This document shows positions 1-9,084 of a DNA stretch of 64,000 nt, piece by piece. The DNA is from Winogradskya consettensis (GTDB taxonomy: Bacteria > Actinomycetota > Actinomycetes > Mycobacteriales > Micromonosporaceae): positions 54,506 through 118,505 of the forward strand of contig NZ_BOQP01000002.1 in assembly GCF_018332715.1 (NCBI RefSeq), in the 5' to 3' direction. The notes beneath the pieces are model-generated. The model did no database searches. It saw only the letters and a program-made list of their open reading frames with translations, and was not told the origin of the DNA. The translations under genes and the position numbers were made by a program. Each line of letters starts with the position of its first letter. Positions within the stretch are counted from its first letter, which is position 1.

Positions 1-410
1 CGGTCATCCGCTCCGTCGCCGCCTTCGGAGCCCACGGCGTCTTCATCACCGAACGCCGCGCCGCAGGCATCACCCCCACCGCCTGGCGCACCAGCGCGGG
101 CGCGGCAGCCCGCGTCCCGGTCTCCCAGGTCGTCAACCTGACCCGCGCCATCAAGGCAGCCCAGCAGGCCGGCTTCACCGCCATCGGCCTCGACGCCGAC
201 GGCGAAGTCGACCTCTACCAGCTCGAGGCAGCCTCCGGGCCCCTCCTCGTGGTGGTGGGCTCGGAAGGCCGGGGCATCTCCCGCCTCGTCGGCGAAACCT
301 GCGACATGCTGGTCAGCATCCCCATGGCCTCCGAAGTGGAGTCCCTCAACGCCAGCGTCGCCGCCGCGGTCACCCTGGCCGAGGTAAGCCGCCGCCGCAC
401 GTACAAGTAA
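1..410 (+). CDS. rlmB: 23S rRNA (guanosine-2'-O-)-methyltransferase RlmB/TrmH family, 3' end only
   Basis: The open frame enters from the left edge (first full codon at 3) and ends at TAA 408-410, leaving about 135 C-terminal residues. They carry the SPOUT methyltransferase signatures that form the trefoil-knot SAM site: [13 protein letters not shown] (motif 2) and the [10 protein letters not shown] element (motif 3) near the end. SPOUT enzymes of this family 2'-O-methylate ribose in rRNA or tRNA; the G-S-E-G-x-G-I-S form is typical of RlmB. The N-terminal substrate-binding domain is outside the window. TrmH or another SpoU paralogue cannot be excluded from the C-terminus alone, but RlmB is the commonest actinobacterial form. 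A 26-bp-arm palindrome begins 14 nt after the stop and could end its transcript. Confidence 0.88.
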   Translation, partial: VIRSVAAFGAHGVFITERRAAGITPTAWRTSAGAAARVPVSQVVNLTRAIKAAQQAGFTAIGLDADGEVDLYQLEAASGPLLVVVGSEGRGISRLVGETCDMLVSIPMASEVESLNASVAAAVTLAEVSRRRTYK

Positions 411-424
411 CCAGCCCGGTCTCC

Positions 425-477
425 GTTCGGGAAATTGCCGTGTTCCGCTGACAGCGGAACACGGCAATTTCCCGAAC
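425..477. repeat. Perfect 53-nt palindrome (copy 1)
   Basis: The two 26-nt arms (425-450 and 452-477) are exact reverse complements around a single A at 451. The core reads TTCCGCTG-A-CAGCGGAA and the outer ends read GTTCGGG and CCCGAAC. It lies between the rlmB stop and the AbiEi-like gene. It could be a terminator for rlmB, an operator for the downstream pair, or a dispersed palindromic element. No T-tract follows it. Confidence 0.9.
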
Positions 478-531
478 ATCAAGATGCGCGTGCATCGTTG
501 TAGTGTAAAAACGCAGGTGGCGGCCATCCTT

Positions 532-584
532 GTTCGGGTTATGCTTGTGTTCCGCTGACAGCGGAACATGCCAATTACCCGAAC
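532..584. repeat. Imperfect 53-nt palindrome (copy 2)
   Basis: This is a second copy of the element at 425-477, with the same length and the same central A (558). The inner 10 bp and the outer 8 bp of each arm pair, while the middle of the arms has diverged. The centres of the two copies are 107 bp apart, close to ten helical turns. The right edge is 9 nt from the ATG of the AbiEi-like gene, so a bound protein or an RNA hairpin would block its promoter or ribosome site. Confidence 0.85.
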
Positions 585-593
585 GGGCTGCTG

Positions 594-1682
594 ATGGAGA
601 TTGCTACCGAGCCTCCTGTGAGCGAGGTTGAAGTGGTGCGCCGCGCCGCTGCCAACCTGGCATCACGCCTGCCCCGGGGGTGGTCGATCCAGCCTGTGGA
701 AGTTGCCGCGCTGACCGATGGCCGGATCGATGCCCTGTACCAGCTGACCGCGCCCGACGGTCGATCGGCCTCTCTTGTGGTTGAGGCTAAAACGATGCTC
801 GACGGGCGCGATGTCGGGGCCGTGGGCGACCAGCTGATGGCTTACGCTGAGCAAGTGGTCAATGGTCAAGGCATCCTAGCTGCTCGCTACCTGTCCCCCC
901 AGGTGCGTGAACAGCTGGCCGAGCGCGGTCTTTCCTTCGTGGATACGACGGGCAACATTCGTCTCGAGGTCACATCTCCCGGGCTGTTCATCGCGGACCG
1001 GGGCGCTGACGGAGACCCCTGGCGTGGTCCCGGCCGGCCACGCGGCACCCTCAAGGGCGTCCCAGCAGCGAGAATCGTGCGCGCGATCGCCGACTTCGCT
1101 CGTGACTGGACCATTCGCGAACTGGTCACAACCTCCGGGGCATCCACGGGGGCGGCCTACCGGGTGATCGATTTCCTTGAGCGGGAAGGGCTCGCCGAGC
1201 GAGGGGCTCGTGGCGCGGTAACGGTGCCACGTTGGGACAAAGTGCTTCTGCGCTGGAGCGACGACTACAGCTTCGTCGAAAACGGCCGGGTAACTCGGTG
1301 GATAGCGCCGCGAGGCCTCGAAGACCTGGTGAAACGCCTTCCCCGCACCGAAGCCCTGGAATACGCGCTGACCGGGACCCTTGCGGCAGCACAATGGGCT
1401 CCGCACGCGCCGGCCCGCTCGGCAATGATCTACACGGCCGACGCCGGGACAGCCGCCGCACAATGGGATCTGCGTCCAGCGGACGCCGGTGCGAACGTCA
1501 TGCTGGCCGAGCCCGCGATCGATGTCCCGTTCGTGCGCACCTCCACGAATGCCGATGGCGTCAGGATCGCGGCCCCCACCCAGGTGTTCGTGGACCTCAT
1601 GACCGGTCCGGGGCGAAGCCCGCAGGAGGCAGAAGAGCTCCTCCACTGGATGGTGGCCAATGAGCAGGCCTGGCGTTCCTGA
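594..1682 (+). CDS. AbiEi-like antitoxin/transcriptional regulator of a type IV toxin-antitoxin-like pair
   Basis: The 362-aa protein has two visible parts. Residues about 20-140 look like a restriction-endonuclease fold: D46 in GRIDALY, E64 and K66 in VVEAK (D...ExK pattern), and the FVDTTGN segment at 116-121 that is common in these regulators. Residues about 158-205 form a winged-helix segment (RELVTTSGASTGAAYRVIDF). The remaining C-terminal region has no motif I recognise. The stop lies 23 nt inside the next gene, a nucleotidyltransferase of the kind paired with AbiEi antitoxins, so the two are translationally coupled. AbiEi proteins repress their own operon through inverted repeats, and two long palindromes lie directly upstream. 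No strong Shine-Dalgarno sequence precedes the ATG. The TA assignment is inference from order and motifs. Confidence 0.62.
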   Translation: MEIATEPPVSEVEVVRRAAANLASRLPRGWSIQPVEVAALTDGRIDALYQLTAPDGRSASLVVEAKTMLDGRDVGAVGDQLMAYAEQVVNGQGILAARYLSPQVREQLAERGLSFVDTTGNIRLEVTSPGLFIADRGADGDPWRGPGRPRGTLKGVPAARIVRAIADFARDWTIRELVTTSGASTGAAYRVIDFLEREGLAERGARGAVTVPRWDKVLLRWSDDYSFVENGRVTRWIAPRGLEDLVKRLPRTEALEYALTGTLAAAQWAPHAPARSAMIYTADAGTAAAQWDLRPADAGANVMLAEPAIDVPFVRTSTNADGVRIAAPTQVFVDLMTGPGRSPQEAEELLHWMVANEQAWRS

Positions 1683-2517
1683 CCCCCAGCCGCCGCCCAG
1701 CGATCTCCTGGTCCGATCCCGAGCGGCGATGCTCGATGCGCTCGAAGCCCTGGCTGATCATCGGAACGCGGTCGTCGTAATCGGTGCGCAGGCTGTTTAT
1801 CTGCGAACCGGTCGTGCCCAGGTCGCGCTTGCGGAGGCGACCAAGGACAGCGACCTCGCCATCGATCCCCGGGCGCTCGGGGAGAACCCCCATGTGGAAG
1901 CCGCGATGAAAGCCGCCGGCTTCCTGCCCGACCCTCTGCATGGTCAACCGGGGTCCTGGATCAACGCGATGGGGATACCTGTCGACCTGATGGTCCCGGA
2001 GCTACTTGCCGGCGCAGGCGGCCCGAATGCCCGGGGCGCGCGGATACCTCCGCACGACCGACGCGCAATGCGGCGGGCTCGGGGGTTGGAGGCAACCGTC
2101 GTCGACAACACTGTCGAGAAGGTGCGGGCGCTGGATCCGGCCGACGAGCGTGCCTATGACGCGAGAGTTGCGGGACCGGCTGCGTTGCTCGTGGCGAAGA
2201 CCTACAAGATCTCGGAGCGCGTCGAGACGCCGCGGCGGCTGAATGACAAGGACGCTCACGATAGGTATCGGATCCTCGTGGCGGTGGAGACGGCATCGTT
2301 GGCTGAAGGCATTCGTCGTCTTCTCGAGGACCCGATCAGTGCGTCCGTGACCGATCAGGCTCTGCGGCAGATGGGCGAATTGGCCGGGGCGGGGCCGGAG
2401 GCGCCGATCCCGATGATGGCCGGGCGGGCCGAAGAAGGGTTGGGGGACCCGCAGACGGTGGCGCTTGCGACCGCCTTGTTGGCGCAGGATCTTCTCGGCG
2501 CTGTGGAACGGATCTGA
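1660..2517 (+). CDS. AbiEii-like nucleotidyltransferase, putative toxin
   Basis: A 285-aa protein with a minimal nucleotidyltransferase pattern. VVIGAQAVYLRTG (39-51) matches the glycine-containing helix start. TKDSDLAID (61-69) supplies the two metal-binding aspartates D63 and D65. VDLMVPE (108-114) supplies a third acidic residue, D109. The conserved lysine/KD region K180 and NDKDAHD (195-201) resembles the (R/K)KDxxD motif of AbiEii-type toxins. Members of this family use NTPs to modify RNA or other targets and arrest growth or block phage. The gene starts inside the previous gene (23-nt overlap), the usual antitoxin-first order. It could also be a non-toxic housekeeping nucleotidyltransferase. 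Codon use is slightly less GC-rich than nearby genes, which would suit an accessory cassette. Confidence 0.62.
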   Translation: MSRPGVPDPQPPPSDLLVRSRAAMLDALEALADHRNAVVVIGAQAVYLRTGRAQVALAEATKDSDLAIDPRALGENPHVEAAMKAAGFLPDPLHGQPGSWINAMGIPVDLMVPELLAGAGGPNARGARIPPHDRRAMRRARGLEATVVDNTVEKVRALDPADERAYDARVAGPAALLVAKTYKISERVETPRRLNDKDAHDRYRILVAVETASLAEGIRRLLEDPISASVTDQALRQMGELAGAGPEAPIPMMAGRAEEGLGDPQTVALATALLAQDLLGAVERI

Positions 2518-2652
2518 GAACGTCCCCGTTTGGGTGGGTCCTGGGCTGATGTTCCGGGGGATTCGGCGCTGACCAGCGGGCGTGGCTGGGGGTGGTCGGG
2601 GGCGGCAGGTAACGTGACGGGCCGGGTGGTCACGTTGGTGGAGGGGACCTGC

Positions 2653-5600
2653 ATGCTCGGTGTTGATCTGGGCACGTCCCATACGATCGCGATGCTTCGT
2701 CAGCCTGATGGGCGGGTGCGGCCGCTGCTGTTCGATGGGCAGCCGTTGCTGCCGTCGGCGGTGTACCTGGATACGACCGGGCGGCTGCATGTCGGGCGGG
2801 ATGCTGTGCGGCTCGGGTATGCGGAGCCGGACCGGCTCGAGCCCAATCCGAAGCGGCACGTTGATGCGGCGAGTGTGTTGCTGGGCGGGGCCGAGGTGCC
2901 GGTGGCCGACATGCTGGCGGCGCTGCTGGGGGCGGTGGCGCGTGAGGCTGTCGCTACGGTGGGTTATCTTCCGCCTGCGGTGGTGACCTATCCTGCCGCG
3001 TGGGGTGCGCAGCGGCAGGAAGTGCTGATCGCGGCGATCGCCCGGGCCGGGTGGCCGCCCACCACCGGAGTCTTGCAGGCCGCGCCCGTTCAAGCGCGTG
3101 CGAACGCGACGCTGATCGATATCGCCTGGACGCCGCCGGTTGCTGCGGGGGGCTTGCCAGGCCGGCTGGTGGCTACGCAGTTGGTGGCGGAGCCGGTCGC
3201 GGCGGCGCGGTATTTCGCCGACGTGTTGCGTCAGCCGGTGCCGGTCGGGTCGGCCATCGGGGTCTTCGACTTCGGCGGTGGGACGTTGGACATCGCTGTG
3301 GTGCGCAACGTCAGGGCCGGTGCCGACGGGCGGGGGCGGTTCGAGGTCGCGGCGTCCGGTGGGCTGGACGACCTCGGTGGGCTGGATCTGGACGCGGCGC
3401 TGGTGGACCATCTGGGCACCACGCTGCGGGCCGAGGAGCCTGCGGCCTGGGCGGCGTTGTCCGAGCCGGTGACGCTCGCGCAGTGGCGGGCGCGGCGGCG
3501 GTTCTGGGACGACGTACGCGGGGCGAAGGAGATGTTGTCGCGCGCGAGCCAGGCGCCGGTGCCGGTGCCCGGCGTCGAGAACGCGCTGCAGGTGACCCGC
3601 GAGGAGCTGGAGCTGGTCGCCGGGCGGCTGGTGCGGCGGGGCGTGGCCGAGGCCGGCGAGGTCATCCGGGCCGCGGGGCTGGCTCCGGCCGACCTTGCCG
3701 GGTTGTTCCTGGTCGGGGGCTCGTCGAGGGTGCCGCTGGTCGCGCGCCTGCTGCACAGCGAGTTGGGTATCGCCCCGACCGTCCTCGAACAGCCCGAGCT
3801 GCCCGTCGCCGAGGGCTCCATCCTGGCCGCCGACCTGACCGAGGAGAAGCCCGCCGAGGGAAAGCCCGCCGCGGAGAAGCCCGCAGAAGGAAAGCCCGCG
3901 GAGGAAACGCTCCCCGACAGGAAGCTCCCCGAGGGAACGGTCGCCGGGGAAACAGTCGCCGAGCAGACGGTCGCCGGGGAAACGGTTGCCGAGCAGACGG
4001 TTGCTGGGGAAACGGTCGCTGGGGAAACGGTTGCCGGGGGAGGGGCCGCTGAGGAAGGGCGGGGCCGGGGAGAAGCCGCACCGACCGCGACCGTGGAGGC
4101 CGTCGCAGCCGCTGTCGAGCCCGCTCCCGACACGCAGCCCAGGGTCGAGCCCAGAGTCGAGCCCAGGGTCGAGCCCATGCCATTGACCAGGGCCGAGCCC
4201 GCGCTGAGCGCCGGGGTGCACAGCAACGGGGTGCAGGCGGCCGGGATGGGGAGCGCGCCACCCGGGCTGAGCAACGGGGTTTCGGGCGAGTCCGGGGAGG
4301 GGCCCGCGCCGCAGTATGCCGATCCGGTCGACCCGTGGGCGACGGGGGAGGCGGCGCATCTGGCGGCCGGTGGGGCGGCCTATCCGACGTCGGGGGCGCC
4401 GGCTGAGCCGTGGCTGGCGTCGACGGATGGCGAGGAGCGGCGGCTTCCTGCGTACCGTAAGAAGTGGGTCTGGGTTGTTGCGGCCTTGACCGTTGTGGTG
4501 CTCGGTGTGGGCGGTGGGCTTGTTGTCCGGGCCTGGCCGGATTATCCGGCGCTGGACTATCAGCCGCTGAGCGAGCCCGTCAGGGTGAAGCCGGTCGCGC
4601 CGGTGACGTCGAGTTTTTCGGCGACCGCACTGCGGGACGGGACAGCGTTCTTCGCCGCCGATGACGGTGCGGGGCAGTTGGGGGTGGTGGCTGCCGATGC
4701 CGGGACGGGGAAGGTCGCGTGGAGCAACGTCGAGGCCGGCTCGGCGACCCGCTGGGAGTCGTTCTTCAGCGTGCCCGATGCGCTCGTCGCGGTGACCGCT
4801 GTCGAGTCCGCGTCGAGTGACCGGCGGGTGGTTCTGCTGGACCCGAAGAGCGGGCACAAGATGTGGGAGCGGCGGATCAACTCCGACGACGAGCTGCTTT
4901 TCGCCGGGGACACCGCCGTGCTGGTCGACCGGAGCGAGAACAGGCTGGTGGGGCTCGGGGTCCGGAAGCAGGGTAAGGCCGGGTGGGAGCTCAAGAGCCC
5001 GACCACGGAGTACGGCCAGAGCACCACGACAGTCGTCACCGTGACCGACGTCGAGGACCTGGGCGGTGTCGCGCGCACCGGTGGGAAGGACCCGCGGATC
5101 GTGCAGGTCGGCGCCGACCGCTCCGTGCGGGTGATCGACGCCGACAAGGGCAAGATCGTGGCGGGACCGCAGCCGAACGTCGCGCAGCCGGATGAGGACA
5201 TCGTCGCGTACAACGGGCGGCTGATCGTGTCCGAGTCGAGTGACGCGCACCGGATGCTGGCGTACGACCTGGACAAGCTCGGTGAGCCGCGGGTGCTCTA
5301 CACGCCGCCGGGCACGAACGACCGGGTGCAGACGCTGAGCCCGTGCGGGGACGACCGGATCTGCGGGGTGCAGAAGACGTCGTACGACAGCGAGACCGCG
5401 CAGGTCGTCGCGATCGACGCGGCCAAGGGTGGGGAGGTGTGGCATCGCAGCGCGCCGCACGTCGCCACGCTGCTGCCGGTCGGTGACGCCGTGGTCGCGA
5501 CCCAGGAGACCTCGCCGGGGCAGGTGATGCTGCTCGACGCCGCCGGGAAGGTCACGTGGACCAAGCCGGAGATCGTGGTGGGGCGCATCGACGCCGCGAA

Positions 5601-5790
5601 CATGCTGGTGTTCTCGAAGGCGCTGAGCGCGTCGCCCGATGATCCTTCGATGTCGGGCGAGCACCTCGGGGACAACCCTGTGCCGCTGGGTTCGCTGAAG
5701 GGCGTACGGTCCCAGACCTGCTCCTGGGACAGCGAGCATCTCGCCTGCGTGGCCGACGAGGATTTTGTCCTGCAGACTTTCACCGAATAG
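2653..5790 (+). CDS. Membrane-anchored Hsp70-family ATPase with extracytoplasmic PQQ-like beta-propeller
   Basis: The ATG at 2653 is preceded by a GGAGGGG ribosome site and opens straight into the Hsp70 phosphate-1 motif MLGVDLGTSHT; the frame runs further upstream but without family sequence. The 1045-aa product has an actin-like ATPase (about 1-385) with phosphate-2 motif FDFGGGTLD (205-213) and adenosine motif LVGGSSRVP (353-361). There is no recognisable substrate-binding domain. Next come a Glu/Lys/Thr/Val-rich repeat tract (about 395-465), a Pro/Glu linker, one membrane helix (about 604-626) and a roughly 400-aa C-terminal domain with PQQ/propeller-like strands such as VVLLDPKSGHKMWERR and VVAIDAAKGGEVW. 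The predicted topology is ATPase inside and propeller outside. The role is unknown; it may couple an envelope signal to a cytoplasmic Hsp70 ATPase. It ends at a strong hairpin shared with the opposing MsiK gene. Confidence 0.85.
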   Translation: MLGVDLGTSHTIAMLRQPDGRVRPLLFDGQPLLPSAVYLDTTGRLHVGRDAVRLGYAEPDRLEPNPKRHVDAASVLLGGAEVPVADMLAALLGAVAREAVATVGYLPPAVVTYPAAWGAQRQEVLIAAIARAGWPPTTGVLQAAPVQARANATLIDIAWTPPVAAGGLPGRLVATQLVAEPVAAARYFADVLRQPVPVGSAIGVFDFGGGTLDIAVVRNVRAGADGRGRFEVAASGGLDDLGGLDLDAALVDHLGTTLRAEEPAAWAALSEPVTLAQWRARRRFWDDVRGAKEMLSRASQAPVPVPGVENALQVTREELELVAGRLVRRGVAEAGEVIRAAGLAPADLAGLFLVGGSSRVPLVARLLHSELGIAPTVLEQPELPVAEGSILAADLTEEKPAEGKPAAEKPAEGKPAEETLPDRKLPEGTVAGETVAEQTVAGETVAEQTVAGETVAGETVAGGGAAEEGRGRGEAAPTATVEAVAAAVEPAPDTQPRVEPRVEPRVEPMPLTRAEPALSAGVHSNGVQAAGMGSAPPGLSNGVSGESGEGPAPQYADPVDPWATGEAAHLAAGGAAYPTSGAPAEPWLASTDGEERRLPAYRKKWVWVVAALTVVVLGVGGGLVVRAWPDYPALDYQPLSEPVRVKPVAPVTSSFSATALRDGTAFFAADDGAGQLGVVAADAGTGKVAWSNVEAGSATRWESFFSVPDALVAVTAVESASSDRRVVLLDPKSGHKMWERRINSDDELLFAGDTAVLVDRSENRLVGLGVRKQGKAGWELKSPTTEYGQSTTTVVTVTDVEDLGGVARTGGKDPRIVQVGADRSVRVIDADKGKIVAGPQPNVAQPDEDIVAYNGRLIVSESSDAHRMLAYDLDKLGEPRVLYTPPGTNDRVQTLSPCGDDRICGVQKTSYDSETAQVVAIDAAKGGEVWHRSAPHVATLLPVGDAVVATQETSPGQVMLLDAAGKVTWTKPEIVVGRIDAANMLVFSKALSASPDDPSMSGEHLGDNPVPLGSLKGVRSQTCSWDSEHLACVADEDFVLQTFTE
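3841..4177 (+). repeat. In-gene tandem repeats coding a low-complexity linker
   Basis: Within the Hsp70 gene, 3841-3906 repeats units coding EKPAEGKPA. About 3931-4037 repeats a 30-bp unit coding GETVAEQTVA, and 4141-4177 repeats a 12-bp unit coding RVEP three times. The units keep the reading frame, so length changes by slippage would alter only the linker between the ATPase and the membrane helix. Confidence 0.8.
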
Positions 5791-5792
5791 AA

Positions 5793-5824
5793 AGAAGGGC
5801 GACCCCGCGCGGGGTCGCCCTTCT
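5793..5824. terminator. Bidirectional intrinsic terminator
   Basis: A perfect 13-bp stem (GAAGGGCGACCCC at 5794-5806 with its complement at 5811-5823) has a GCGC loop and one extra A-T pair. It sits between the converging stops of the Hsp70 gene (5790) and the ABC ATPase gene (5838), so it can end transcripts from both sides. Confidence 0.85.
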
Positions 5825-5837
5825 CAGTCAAGCGTGA

Positions 5838-6923
<1,086 letters not shown>

Positions 6924-7102
6924 GGTGGTGCTACTTCCTTTCCACCGGCAGGAACGTGCCGGACGATCCGAGTGGGAGGAACATGCGTGTGGAAGACCAC
7001 ATGCAGCGCAACCGTAAGTCTTTTTTCACGTTCTGCCAAGGTCGCACCGCTGGTACGGCCGTTCGGCGGGTGTCATCGGGTTACCGGTATGCTGTGGCAC
7101 GC

Positions 7103-7179
7103 GCCCCTGTAGCTCAGTTGGCTAGAGCACCTGTCTTGTAAACAGGATGTCGTCGGTTCGATTCCGACCGGGGGCTCCA
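7103..7179 (+). tRNA. tRNA-Thr (anticodon TGT)
   Basis: The 77-nt cloverleaf can be folded by eye. The acceptor stem is GCCCCTG with CGGGGGC, including one T-G pair. The D arm holds AGCTCAGTTGGCTAGAGC, the anticodon stem CCTGT/ACAGG encloses loop CTTGTAA (anticodon TGT), and the T arm carries GGTTCGATTCC. The CCA end is encoded (7177-7179). It decodes ACA and other ACN codons. Confidence 0.97.
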
Positions 7180-7210
7180 ATACGATTTTCCGCCGCTTTA
7201 TTGTGGCGCT

Positions 7211-7633
7211 ATGCGCATTGAGCGGGTAACCGACGCTGCCGCCGTTCACGCAGCGGCCGATCTCTTCGATGCCCCGCCGCTGGCGGATGCGACCGAGAAG
7301 TTCCTCGCCCACCCGGATCATCACCTGCTGCTGGCATACGTGGACGACCGGGCCGTCGGGATGGTCACCGGGGTGGAGATGACGCACCCCGACAAAGGCA
7401 CCGAGATGTTTCTGTACGAGCTGGGCGTCGCCCCGCACGCCCGGCTCACCGGTGTCGGCACGGCGCTGGTCACGGCGCTCGCCGGGATCGCCCGGGAGCG
7501 TGGCTGCTACGGCATGTGGGTCGGCACCGAGGTCGACAACGAGGCCGCCCAGAAGACCTATCGCAGGGCCGGGGCGAACGAGGAAGAGCGTTTCCTCCTG
7601 CTGTCCTGGGACACCACCCAGGGGGAATCATGA
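7211..7633 (+). CDS. GNAT-family N-acetyltransferase
   Basis: A 140-aa single-domain GNAT protein. Motif A reads YELGVAPHARLTGVGTALV, giving the acetyl-CoA pyrophosphate loop R78-x-x-G81-x-G83. Motif B follows as NEAAQKTYRRAG. The segment EMFLYELGV and the overall length resemble AAC(3)-I-type aminoglycoside acetyltransferases, but a resistance role cannot be claimed from this. Its stop overlaps the ltrA start by 4 nt (ATGA), so the two genes are co-translated. The start lies about 30 nt after the tRNA-Thr. Confidence 0.8.
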   Translation: MRIERVTDAAAVHAAADLFDAPPLADATEKFLAHPDHHLLLAYVDDRAVGMVTGVEMTHPDKGTEMFLYELGVAPHARLTGVGTALVTALAGIARERGCYGMWVGTEVDNEAAQKTYRRAGANEEERFLLLSWDTTQGES

Positions 7634-8799
7634 CGAGTCGTAGCTGGCTGGCGCCGATGCGGGCCCGGGACACGACCGAGAACCACCGGGTGGCGACGCC
7701 GCTCGAGCTCTTCTTCGACCTGTGTTTCGTGGTCGCTGTCGCGCAGGCGGCCACCCCGCTGCACCACGCCATCGCCGAGGGGCACATCTGGCACGGCGTC
7801 GAGGGCTATCTGCAGGTCTTCTTCGCGGTGTGGTGGGCGTGGATGAACTTCACCTGGTTCGCGTCCGCGTACGACACCGACGACGACGTCTACCGGATCA
7901 CCACCCTGGTGCAGATCGGCGGCGCGCTCGTGCTCGCCGCAGGAGTGGCCGACGCATTCGACGCCAACAACTACACCGCCATCACCATCGGGTACGTCAT
8001 CATGCGGCTCGCGATGGTCGCCCAGTGGATCCGGGCCGCCCGCGGTGACCGCGAGCGCCGGACAACCGCGATCTACTACGCCGTCGGCATCGTCGTCGTG
8101 CAGATCCTGTGGCTGCTCCGGCTCGCGCTGCCGGAGGACCTGCTGACCCCGGCGTTCGCCGCGCTGGTGGTCTGCGAGCTGCTCGTGCCGGTGCTCGCCG
8201 AGCGCTCCCCGGGCGGGTCGACCGCCCCGCACCCGCATCACATCGCCGAGCGGTACGGCCTCTTCACGATCATCATGCTGGGCGAGTCGGTCTCCGCGGC
8301 CACGATCGCCATCCGGACGGGGCTGGACACCGGGGAGCACGAGGCAGGCCTGGTCTCGGTCGCGGCAGCCGGGCTGGTCATCGTCTTCGGGCTCTGGTGG
8401 CTCTACTTCGACCGGTCGGCGCACAGCCTGATCCGGACGCTGCACAACTCGGAGCTGTGGGGCTACGGCCACTACTTCATCTTCGCCGCGGCGGCTGCGG
8501 TCGGCGCCGGGATCGCGGTGGAGGTCGAGTACGAGAGCCACCACGCGGAGATCTCCGGGACCGTGGCGGCGTACGCGGTCGCCGTACCCGTAGCTGTCTA
8601 TCTCCTTGTCGTCTGGCTGTTGCACATCCGGCCGCATCAGCGTGGGCCGTTCATTGCGGCGTACCCGTTCGTCGCGGTGCTGACGTTGCTGGCCCCGCTC
8701 GGACCGGCCCCGGTCTTCGTGATCGCCGCGCTGATGGTGTTGCTCGTCACTGCCACGGTGGTGGTGGGCCGCCGGGTCCCCGACGCGATCGCTCAGTAG
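7630..8799 (+). CDS. ltrA: Low temperature requirement protein A (LtrA) family membrane protein
   Basis: A 389-aa polytopic membrane protein with about ten hydrophobic segments. The two LtrA hallmarks are present: ELFFDLCFVVAVAQ near residue 26 and HHIAERYGLFTIIMLGES in the middle. LtrA was named from a Listeria gene needed for growth in the cold; its biochemical role is not established. The ATG at 7630 lies in the ATGA overlap with the upstream GNAT gene and was chosen over an upstream in-frame ATG inside that gene. Its stop overlaps the end of a small gene on the other strand. Confidence 0.9.
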   Translation: MTSRSWLAPMRARDTTENHRVATPLELFFDLCFVVAVAQAATPLHHAIAEGHIWHGVEGYLQVFFAVWWAWMNFTWFASAYDTDDDVYRITTLVQIGGALVLAAGVADAFDANNYTAITIGYVIMRLAMVAQWIRAARGDRERRTTAIYYAVGIVVVQILWLLRLALPEDLLTPAFAALVVCELLVPVLAERSPGGSTAPHPHHIAERYGLFTIIMLGESVSAATIAIRTGLDTGEHEAGLVSVAAAGLVIVFGLWWLYFDRSAHSLIRTLHNSELWGYGHYFIFAAAAAVGAGIAVEVEYESHHAEISGTVAAYAVAVPVAVYLLVVWLLHIRPHQRGPFIAAYPFVAVLTLLAPLGPAPVFVIAALMVLLVTATVVVGRRVPDAIAQ

Positions 8800-8996
8800 T
8801 CGGGGTCCTCGCCGGCCACCGGACGGCTGGGCGAGAACGTCCGTTCGGAGTGCGGCTTGATGGGCGTTCCTCCCGGTGGCATGGCCGGTACACCCTCGGT
8901 GACCACCGCCCGGCCATCGGGAAGAAGGCCGCCGGTCGCCGGGACCGGCAGCGCGAGACCACCGATGAGAACCCAAGCGCTGAGCCACTTCCGCAT
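8793..8996 (-). CDS. Small secreted hypothetical protein
   Basis: A 67-aa ORF beginning MRKWLSAWVLIGGLALPVPATGG, which is a short signal peptide (K/R start, hydrophobic core, A-T-G cleavage area). The mature part is about 45 residues, rich in Pro and Gly, with no known domain. A clear GGAGG lies 6 nt before this ATG, which favours it over an in-frame ATG 33 nt upstream. The 3' end overlaps the ltrA stop by 7 nt. It is short and could be spurious, but the signal peptide plus ribosome site support it. Confidence 0.55.
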   Translation of the reverse strand: MRKWLSAWVLIGGLALPVPATGGLLPDGRAVVTEGVPAMPPGGTPIKPHSERTFSPSRPVAGEDPDY

Positions 8997-9084
8997 GACG
9001 CCTCCGGGGAAACCTGGGACAAAACGCACCGCAGAGGGGAACGAGCGGCGACACGACCGGGTATCGGGTGACTACGATGCGGCA

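Noticed and set aside
425..584. CRISPR-like repeats
   Set aside because: Only two copies, palindromic and diverged, with a single 54-nt interval and no cas genes.
2002..5739. 1245-aa open frame on the minus strand
   Set aside because: It lies fully opposite the Hsp70-family gene, is Arg/Pro/His-rich with no motif, and is a GC-bias shadow.
7211..7633. Aminoglycoside resistance gene AAC(3)-I
   Set aside because: Only general GNAT motifs and a loose resemblance can be seen; no evidence for aminoglycoside binding.
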